NCBI GenBank assembly: GCA_026785865.1
Contig: JAJAZG010000073.1
Span: 1-6,709 of the forward strand
Reading direction: 5' to 3'
Length of the DNA stretch: 6,709 bases
Source: Pseudanabaena sp. CAN_BIN31
GTDB lineage: Bacteria; Cyanobacteriota; Cyanobacteriia; Pseudanabaenales; Pseudanabaenaceae
Part shown: positions 1 to 4,632 of the stretch, piece after piece
How the letters are laid out: each line of letters opens with the position of its first letter
Numbering within the stretch: the stretch's first letter is position 1
Translations under genes and position numbers: made by a program
The notes under the pieces: model-generated
Told to the model about the DNA's origin: nothing
Seen by the model: the letters and a program-made list of their open reading frames with translations, nothing else
The model's database searches: none

Positions 1-115
1 AAGACCCTCACCCCTAGCCCCTCTCCCTGAGGGAGAGGGGGACAAGAGAATATTTTCATCTTGCTTGCTCCCCCTCTCCCCTAGGGAGAGGGGGCAGGGG
101 GGTGAGGGCGGTCTT
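1..115. repeat. Nested G/C-rich inverted repeat (MITE-like intergenic element)
   Basis: The two ends, AAGACC at 1-6 and GGTCTT at 110-115, are inverted copies. Most of the inner sequence also pairs: the left arm is about 1-42 and the right arm about 69-115. Each arm is itself a palindrome: CTCTCCCTGAGGGAGAG at 21-37, and CCCTCTCCCCTAGGGAGAGGG around 73-93 (21 nt, seen as two mirrored halves). The AT-rich centre, about 43-68, is unlike the arms. There is no reading frame. Families with CCCTCACCCC and CCCCTCTCCC arms are widely scattered in filamentous cyanobacterial genomes (general knowledge). A non-autonomous mobile element is an inference. The element may begin before base 1. Confidence 0.75.
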
Positions 116-305
116 CATTCCACGCAACATCACTTAAAACCTAGGCAAACGCAGAAAAGTAAAGTACTATATCTATCAGGTGCAGTCTAATCGTAAATAC
201 ATCAAACGATGTATTGTCCAACACTTAGCTTTTTGTTAATGTTGCTGCTAAACTATTTTTAAGACAAGCGTAAGCCTGTTCATGTTGTGAGGAATGGTAA
301 TTTAA
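116..305 (+). promoter_or_regulatory. Leader and promoter region of the porin gene, with an 8-bp inverted repeat
   Basis: This gene-free stretch must carry the porin promoter. AATACATC (196-203) and GATGTATT (208-215) form a perfect 8-bp inverted repeat with a 4-nt spacer, which could be an operator or an RNA hairpin. TTGTTA (233-238) followed by TATTTT (254-259) is the best sigma-70-like pair I see, but its 15-bp spacer is short, so the call is weak. GAGGA at 289-293 is the likely Shine-Dalgarno sequence, 12 nt before the ATG, which is longer than usual. No tRNA or riboswitch fold is recognised here. Confidence 0.4.
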
Positions 306-1952
306 ATGTCTAAAATTTCTAAGAAAAAATACAGCGTAGTAATTTCTGCTGCTGTCGCTGCATCCGCCCTAATCAGTGGTGGTGCTAATGCCCAAGCTTC
401 TCAAAATTCTGAAGTGATTCGCGCCGTAACTACCGACAGCTTGGCACGTCCTAGCGCGATCGCTCAAAATGTAACTTCAGTTTCTCAACTTAGCGATGTT
501 CGTCCTACCGATTGGGCTTTCACCGCATTGCAGTCCTTGGTAGAGCGTTACGGTTGCATCGCTGGCTACCCCGATCGCACTTTCCGTGGCAAACAAGCAA
601 CTACCCGCTTTGAATTTGCGGCTGGTCTAAATGCTTGCTTGGACAAGATCAACGAAATTATCTCCGCAGGTTTGGCTGACAAGGTCAGCAAAGAAGACCT
701 CGCTACCTTGCAAAAGCTTCAAGAAGAGTTTGCGGCTGAACTTGCAACCCTTCGCGGTCGTGTAGATGCTCTCGATGCTAAGACTGCTAAGCTCGAAGCT
801 CAACAGTTCTCTACCACCACCAAGCTACGCGGCGAAGCCATCTTTGGTGTTGTTGGTGGCTCTGATGGTGTTGGTACTAGTGCTCCTGGCGTACTTCCAG
901 TTACCACTGGCGTTGACAAAACCAATGTCACTTTCAGCTACCGCGCTCGCCTCAACCTTGATACCAGCTTCACTGGTAAGGACTTGCTGAGAACCCGTTT
1001 ACAAGCAAGTAACACTGCTAACTACACTGCTTTAGCTAATAGCAACAGTACACGTCTTGCATTCGATGGTTTTGGTTTTAGTGGTAGTGCTGCTAACAAC
1101 TTTGAAATCAACCGTTTGTTCTACCGCTTCCCAGTGGGAGACAATATCACAGCCTACATTGCACCGATCGGCGCTCCTGAAGATGTTCTAAGTCCTTTGA
1201 ATCCTCTTGAAAGCGATAGCCAAGGTACAATTTCCCGCTTTGGTCGTTTCAGTCCGTTGATCCGTATCGCTTCTAGTGGTCGCGATAGTGGTTTAGCCGT
1301 TGCTGGTTTGACCTTTAAGTTCAACAACCAAGCAGCTCTTGAGTTGCTGTATAGCGCTTCTAATGCCGCTTCTCCTACGGGACAAGGCGGTGTGAGTGGT
1401 GGTGATACAAAACTTGCTGCTCAGTTAGTTGTTAAGCCATCTGATGCATTTACATTAGGTATTGGCTACGCTCGTGCCTACACAGTTGGCAACACTCTTT
1501 CATCAGGTTTGAATAATGACTCTTTTGGCGGTGTATTTCCTGCTGGTGGCGTTACTGGTATCACCAGTGATACCGTTGTCGGTAGCTTGATTTTCGATAT
1601 CACCAAGAAGTTTACCTTCAATACATGGGGTTCTTACACCTTTGCTAACTCTACTGGCACATCGTCAGCTAGTACAACCTTTACTAGCTGGTTAGCGGCT
1701 CTCTCTGCTAAGGATGTGTTCACTGAAGGCGATCTTGCCGCAGTTTCTTTCGGTCAGCCGCTAAATAGAACTTACGTTACTAATGCAGCAGGTAATGCTG
1801 ACACTACCTATCAATTGGAAACTTTCTATCGCTTCCGTGTTTCTAAGAATATCAGCATCACTCCTGGTGTATTCTTCGTATTCAACCAAGGCGGTTCAAA
1901 TGCTAATGGCACTGCAACTGTCGGCGTAATCCGTACCACATTCTCCTTCTAG
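306..1952 (+). CDS. Cyanobacterial SLH-domain outer-membrane porin (iron uptake porin / OprB-like family)
   Basis: This 548-residue protein has the standard architecture of the major cyanobacterial outer-membrane porins (Som-type; databases often say 'iron uptake porin'). Residues 1-31 form a Sec signal peptide: a Lys-rich start (KISKKK), a hydrophobic core (VVISAAVAASALISG) and cleavage near ANAQA. Residues about 57-118 are one SLH domain with the motifs LSDVRPTDWAF, YGCIAGYPD and TTRFEFAAGLNACLD. The two cysteines in it (C84, C111) recur in this family. Residues about 126-167 are a heptad-rich coiled coil. The rest, about 170-548, has alternating beta-strand character and ends in Phe (TTFSF), a typical beta-barrel assembly signal. 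In this family the SLH domain is thought to anchor to peptidoglycan or its linked polysaccharide while the barrel lets solutes through. Iron specificity is not visible in the sequence. The gene is followed by strong terminators, so it is probably monocistronic. The fold assignment is firm; the substrate is unknown. Confidence 0.93.
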   Translation: MSKISKKKYSVVISAAVAASALISGGANAQASQNSEVIRAVTTDSLARPSAIAQNVTSVSQLSDVRPTDWAFTALQSLVERYGCIAGYPDRTFRGKQATTRFEFAAGLNACLDKINEIISAGLADKVSKEDLATLQKLQEEFAAELATLRGRVDALDAKTAKLEAQQFSTTTKLRGEAIFGVVGGSDGVGTSAPGVLPVTTGVDKTNVTFSYRARLNLDTSFTGKDLLRTRLQASNTANYTALANSNSTRLAFDGFGFSGSAANNFEINRLFYRFPVGDNITAYIAPIGAPEDVLSPLNPLESDSQGTISRFGRFSPLIRIASSGRDSGLAVAGLTFKFNNQAALELLYSASNAASPTGQGGVSGGDTKLAAQLVVKPSDAFTLGIGYARAYTVGNTLSSGLNNDSFGGVFPAGGVTGITSDTVVGSLIFDITKKFTFNTWGSYTFANSTGTSSASTTFTSWLAALSAKDVFTEGDLAAVSFGQPLNRTYVTNAAGNADTTYQLETFYRFRVSKNISITPGVFFVFNQGGSNANGTATVGVIRTTFSF

Positions 1953-1966
1953 AGTTTTGGTCATAT

Positions 1967-2000
1967 AAGAGATTAAAAGCTTTAAAGCTTTTAATCTCTT
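1967..2000 (+). terminator. 34-bp perfect palindrome after the porin gene
   Basis: Bases 1967-1983 and 1984-2000 are exact reverse complements. As RNA this gives a stem of about 14 bp (AAGAGATTAAAAGC with its complement) closed by UUUAAA. It starts 15 nt after the porin stop codon. It lacks a clean U-tract, so it may protect the 3' end of the mRNA or act together with the next hairpin. Confidence 0.65.
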
Positions 2001-2005
2001 GAAAC

Positions 2006-2047
2006 AATAAAAAAGAGAAAACATATTAATGTTTCCTCTTTTTTATT
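2006..2047. terminator. Bidirectional intrinsic terminator between convergent genes
   Basis: The arms 2006-2024 and 2029-2047 pair over 19 positions with one A/C mismatch (2018 with 2035) and a 4-nt loop (ATTA). The outer stem is an A-run on the left and a T-run on the right (CTCTTTTTTATT), so each strand has a hairpin followed by a U-rich tail. It lies between the porin gene and the leftward nuclease-like gene, which fits a shared terminator. Its stem is A/U-rich, so it is weaker than G/C-rich terminators. Confidence 0.75.
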
Positions 2048-2061
2048 TGCAAAAAATAAAA

Positions 2062-2188
2062 TCTGAATCACGAATTAGATGGATTAACTGATTTCACGGA
2101 TTTTAATTCGGATGCTTTACGAGATTAACGCTGCCTATCCAAATTAAAATCCGTGTCATCCTCTAATCCGTGTAATCCGCGATTCAGA
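2062..2188. repeat. Imperfect 47-bp inverted repeat overlapping the end of the nuclease-like gene
   Basis: The left arm 2062-2108 and right arm 2142-2188 are inverted copies that differ at 9 of 47 positions, around a 33-nt centre. The ends read TCTGAATC and GATTCAGA. The arms contain repeated CGGATT words, for example CGGATTACACGGATTAG on the minus strand, so the repeat also has internal direct repetition. The right end contains the TGA stop (2186-2184) of the leftward gene. It has no coding capacity. It resembles interspersed palindromic elements of cyanobacteria; mobility is an inference. Confidence 0.8.
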
Positions 2189-3008
2189 CACTGTTGCGCG
2201 TATTCGTTTTACCAGCTTTGCGCGGTTCTGCCGCCATTTTTTGGAGCTTAGCAATTTGTTTTAGAGTTAATCCCGTAAACTGAGCAATCATCTCTACGGA
2301 AACGTTAGATCTCAACATCTTCAAAGCAATCTGGTTTCTTTCTTCAGCCTTACCCTTAGCCAAACCCTCAGCCTTGCCTTCGAGCAAAATCTCTTGATAA
2401 AATACTGATTCTCTCATAATATCACTCCTCAATAATCTTTGAATGACTGCATTGTCTAATGCTAACCCAGAAATAATTGCCGTGGCAGCAGCAACGTTAC
2501 TTTTTACTTGTCTGTCCTTAATATTGTGAATTAATTTGGCAGTTTCTCTTAACGTCTCAGTGGGATCTTCAGTTTTACTTAAAACGGACAAAGGTAATAG
2601 TCCTTGATATTGATGAAATATTTCCGTAGGCTGTTCCCACAGACGGACTACTTCAAATTCATAACTTATCTTCTTCGCGCTGAAATTTGTTTGATAGACA
2701 AGCGGCGAATTGCTTGGATTCAGGTAAATGACTACTTGATAAATTTCTTTTTTGGAGTATTTACGGTGTAGTCTTACCCAATAGTCAAGCATCCGAAATG
2801 CCATATTTTCATCGGTTCTGGTTTGGAATTCGATATGCAGGATTAAGTCTGCGGATTCCAGAAATATCACCGAATCGGCACGGATTGGCTCAACTGAAAG
2901 CTCAGATGGTTCGAGTTTCGTTAAAGCAATAGGCTTCCCCAATAACCAAATGGCAAAGTCAGTGGGGAAGTTTTCGGCTAAATATTTGCAGGTGTTGTCG
3001 TAGCTCAT
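2184..3008 (-). CDS. Rpn-family PD-(D/E)XK nuclease-like protein
   Basis: This 274-residue protein resembles the Rpn family (recombination-promoting nuclease / putative transposase; PD-(D/E)XK fold), which is abundant in cyanobacteria. The N-terminus (CKYLAENFPTDFAIWLLG, residues 7-24) is typical. The likely catalytic core is D45 (RADSVIFL), E60 and Q62 (HIEFQTR), then R72 and Y76 (FRMLDYW), with the ExQ variant of the usual ExK. A hydrophobic strand (YQVVIYLNP) follows at 90-98. The C-terminal third is helical, with a charged repetitive stretch at 210-224 (EGKAEGLAKGKAEER). A helix-turn-helix-like tail follows at about 235-256 (VEMIAQFTGLTLKQIAKL). Family members cut DNA in vitro and promote RecA-independent recombination in E. 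coli; the cellular role of cyanobacterial copies is unknown. The ATG lies 6 nt after the upstream NblB-like stop codon with no clear Shine-Dalgarno sequence, suggesting coupling or co-transcription. The stop codon lies inside an inverted repeat. No HIP1 site occurs in its 825 bases. Confidence 0.8.
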   Translation of the reverse strand: MSYDNTCKYLAENFPTDFAIWLLGKPIALTKLEPSELSVEPIRADSVIFLESADLILHIEFQTRTDENMAFRMLDYWVRLHRKYSKKEIYQVVIYLNPSNSPLVYQTNFSAKKISYEFEVVRLWEQPTEIFHQYQGLLPLSVLSKTEDPTETLRETAKLIHNIKDRQVKSNVAAATAIISGLALDNAVIQRLLRSDIMRESVFYQEILLEGKAEGLAKGKAEERNQIALKMLRSNVSVEMIAQFTGLTLKQIAKLQKMAAEPRKAGKTNTRNSV

Positions 3009-3014
3009 AGAGGC

Positions 3015-3683
3015 TTAGAGATGCGATCGCGTAGCTTCAGCAACTTGAGGCATCGGGTCATTGGCAAGTTTTTCTAAAATAACTTTGACAGCATCGCCAC
3101 CAATCTGAGCGAGGGACTGCGAAACTCGATGTCGAATTTGCCAGTCAGGATCATCAGCTAGAGGTATCAATAGAGATATAGCTTCAGGATTGCCTAAATC
3201 TCCTAGAGAGCCGATCGCCGCAATCTTGACGAGTTCATTGGGGCTTTGTAATGCTTCGGCTAAGAAATCAAAACCTTGAGTTGCGCCTAGCTCACCGATC
3301 GCCGCCACGATGCTAAATTGAAACATCCAATCATTTGTGGACTCGTAGGCGGTTTTAAGCAGATCAAAGGCTTGCGTGAGTTGGAGAGAGCCAAGAGATG
3401 CGGCGGCGGCAGCCCTGACATCGAGTTCTGGATCGATAGACAGGCGATCGCTTAAAATTTCAAAAGACTTTTGCAAATCAACAGTGCCGACTGTACCAAG
3501 TTGGCTGACCGCATCGTAACGAATACGAGCATAGGGGTCGATCGCCGCCATCGTCAATAAAGTAAATCGCTCAGACATAGAAAGAGAGCGACTAGCGTGG
3601 AGGGCTTTCATTCGAGTACCCATGTCTTCCGCAGCTAGTTGCTCTCTTATGGTTTCAAACTGAGTTTTTAATGTTTCGCTCAC
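3015..3683 (-). CDS. nblB: HEAT-repeat protein, phycobilisome degradation factor NblB-like
   Basis: The protein is built of HEAT / PBS-lyase (E-Z) repeats. Counting from a TTG at 3698, helical repeats lie near residues 57-71 (ARIRYDAVSQLGTVG), 92-105 (LDVRAAAAASLGSL), 124-138 (WMFQFSIVAAIGELG), 155-169 (ELVKIAAIGSLGDLG) and 186-200 (WQIRHRVSQSLAQIG). A half repeat ends the protein. Its length of about 220 residues matches NblB, a homologue of the CpcE/CpcF bilin lyases needed with NblA for phycobilisome breakdown during nutrient stress. The frame is open back to a TTG (3698-3696) directly after the upstream TAA, giving 227 residues. I prefer the GTG at 3683-3681 (222 residues) because GAGA (3694-3691) sits 7 nt before it. 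The next ATG (3623) would remove conserved-looking sequence. Another lyase-like HEAT protein is possible; the fold is certain, the NblB identity probable. Confidence 0.75.
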   Translation of the reverse strand: MSETLKTQFETIREQLAAEDMGTRMKALHASRSLSMSERFTLLTMAAIDPYARIRYDAVSQLGTVGTVDLQKSFEILSDRLSIDPELDVRAAAAASLGSLQLTQAFDLLKTAYESTNDWMFQFSIVAAIGELGATQGFDFLAEALQSPNELVKIAAIGSLGDLGNPEAISLLIPLADDPDWQIRHRVSQSLAQIGGDAVKVILEKLANDPMPQVAEATRSHL

Positions 3684-3698
3684 AAGAAAATCTCGCAA

Positions 3699-3941
3699 TT
3701 AATACGCTAACGTCTCTAGTGTCTCACGTAAGTAACTCCGCACGAGATCATCAAGCACGCTTTCTTGGACTACCAAAACATCTTTGGGATCGCTCTTGGG
3801 ATCGCCGTTTCGCGATCGCTGCCATTTATCAAACCCCGAACTCGTAGCGATCGCTTGTTTGAGATGATTCCAGACTTTAGGATCTTTGGCAACTTCGGGT
3901 AAAGGGAGAGCCAAGTCGTTCACGGTTGAGGATAAGTTCAT
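3699..3941 (-). CDS. Small conserved cyanobacterial protein of unknown function upstream of nblB
   Basis: I do not recognise a named family. The protein is about 80 residues, soluble and largely helical, with Trp residues in VWNHLKQAI and GFDKWQRSR. It has a charged linker (RNGDPKSDPKD) and a helical C-terminus ending in YLRETLETLAY, an ending that seems familiar from other cyanobacterial small proteins (from memory). There are two in-frame ATGs, at 3947 and 3941. AGGA at 3952-3949 is only 1 nt from the first but 7 nt from the second, so the second is the better start (80 rather than 82 residues). Its TAA (3701-3699) is followed directly by the open frame of the NblB-like gene in the same phase, so the two are surely co-transcribed. 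A role linked to phycobilisome turnover is only a guess from position. Confidence 0.7.
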   Translation of the reverse strand: MNLSSTVNDLALPLPEVAKDPKVWNHLKQAIATSSGFDKWQRSRNGDPKSDPKDVLVVQESVLDDLVRSYLRETLETLAY

Positions 3942-3947
3942 AGACAT

Positions 3948-4121
3948 TTCCTAAATTTGTGTAAAAATTACGGTGGCTTGCCAACGAAGCGCTAAGTTAA
4001 GCATAAACTAACTGAAGCGCGTGATTAGCTTAATAATAATCATTTTATCACTTCAATAAAGAAGCCATAGACTTAGAATTAAATGTATATCTATAGATAG
4101 AAATCAATTATTTGAATCAAT
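3948..4121. promoter_or_regulatory. Divergent intergenic region with promoters for both gene groups
   Basis: This 174-nt AT-rich region separates genes that read away from each other, so both promoters should lie here. On the minus strand TATGCT (4005-4000) is a possible -10 box for the small gene and nblB, without a convincing -35. On the plus strand TATAGA (4092-4097), inside the 12-bp palindrome TATCTATAGATA (4088-4099), could be a -10 box for the gene at 4122. The 7-mer GAAGCGC occurs twice, at 3986-3992 and 4014-4020. No Shine-Dalgarno sequence is seen before 4122. Confidence 0.45.
4029..4047. promoter_or_regulatory. Possible Fur-type box
   Basis: CTTAATAATAATCATTTTA matches 14 of 19 positions of the classical Fur consensus GATAATGATAATCATTATC, with the central TAATCATT intact. 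Such AT-rich matches arise easily by chance. The site lies between the divergent nblB-side and DUF3119-side genes. Iron-dependent control of phycobilisome turnover would make biological sense, but no regulation has been shown here. Confidence 0.25.
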
Positions 4122-4523
4122 ATGAGTACTTCAAATCCTTCTGGCAATCCAGATATTGCATCGCAGACTACAGAACTAAATCCAAACTATGCCATACCTG
4201 CTGTACTAGTATTATCAGGAATTCCATTTATTTGGGTTCAACCGATTGCTGCGGGTGTAATTGCGATTTTTGGATTGCTTTTAGCTTATCAAACAGCGAC
4301 GATTCGATTAGTATTTACCGCAACAGACTTAGAGGTTTATCGATCGCAAGAAAAGTTCCGTACTTTCCCCTATCAAGAGTGGCAAGATTGGCAGGTTTTT
4401 TGGTTTGGTTTTCCTATTTTGCTATATTTCAAAGAAGTAAAGAGTATTCATTTCTTACCAGTTTTATTTGATGTAAAAATGTTGAGAACTTGCTTGGAAA
4501 AGCATATTCCTCTACAGAAATAG
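4122..4523 (+). CDS. DUF3119-like small membrane protein
   Basis: The 133-residue protein has a short polar N-terminus, then a hydrophobic stretch at residues about 23-57 (AIPAVLVLSGIPFIWVQPIAAGVIAIFGLLLAY) that fits two close transmembrane helices. A compact C-terminal domain follows with the motifs LVFTATDLEVYR, FPYQEWQDW, PILLYFKEVKSIHFLP and FDVKMLRTCLE. These motifs and the length match my memory of DUF3119, a family of cyanobacteria and chloroplasts. A plant member has, as I recall, been linked to photosystem II assembly. A thylakoid-membrane role is therefore plausible but not shown by this sequence. The ATG has no Shine-Dalgarno sequence, which is common in cyanobacteria. The kinase start lies 109 nt downstream, across a hairpin-rich spacer. 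An out-of-frame ORF fully inside it is a shadow. Confidence 0.8.
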   Translation: MSTSNPSGNPDIASQTTELNPNYAIPAVLVLSGIPFIWVQPIAAGVIAIFGLLLAYQTATIRLVFTATDLEVYRSQEKFRTFPYQEWQDWQVFWFGFPILLYFKEVKSIHFLPVLFDVKMLRTCLEKHIPLQK

Positions 4524-4540
4524 TGACCGTCAGGTATGAG

Positions 4541-4622
4541 CAAGGGGCTTAAGCCCCTTGTTACGGAGCTAGAACTTTTAGTTATAGGCAAGGGGCTTAA
4601 GCCCCTTGTTATACGGAGCTAG
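4541..4622. repeat. Tandem pair of 20-bp palindromes (CAAGGGGCTTAAGCCCCTTG)
   Basis: The perfect palindrome CAAGGGGCTTAAGCCCCTTG occurs at 4541-4560 and again at 4589-4608, 48 nt apart. Each copy is followed by the same tail, TTACGGAGCTAG (4561-4572) or TTATACGGAGCTAG (4609-4622), so the repeat unit is about 32-34 nt and was duplicated. Each forms a strong G/C-rich hairpin, without a U-run after it. Palindromes with GGGGCTTAAGCCCC cores are common between genes in many cyanobacteria. The second tail contributes the purine-rich sequence just before the kinase start. Confidence 0.85.
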
Positions 4623-4632
4623 GTCTAAATTA

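Noticed and set aside
766..990. 74-codon open frame inside the porin gene
   Set aside because: It lies wholly within the porin in another frame, is Leu/Ser/Val-rich without motifs, and the porin frame is clearly coding.
306..1952. An S-layer protein rather than a porin
   Set aside because: There is a single SLH domain followed by a coiled coil and a long beta-barrel region ending in Phe, which is the porin architecture; S-layer proteins usually carry several SLH domains and no barrel.
2062..3008. A complete insertion sequence made of the Rpn-like gene plus inverted repeat
   Set aside because: The inverted repeat lies only on one side and no matching copy or target duplication is seen near 3008, where the gene abuts the nblB-like stop.
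4112..4471. 119-codon open frame overlapping the DUF3119-like gene
   Set aside because: Its frame is a shadow: a Cys-rich, motif-poor translation with a non-ATG start, whereas the overlapping frame carries recognisable family motifs and ends in a natural C-terminus.
4541..4622. CRISPR-like array from two palindromic repeats
   Set aside because: There are only two copies, the repeat is a perfect palindrome with a shared tail, and no cas genes are near; it is an intergenic palindromic repeat.
4606..4632. TTG start of the kinase nine codons upstream
   Set aside because: These codons lie in the end of the palindrome and its tail; the ATG at 4633 matches the family N-terminus and has AGG at a suitable distance.
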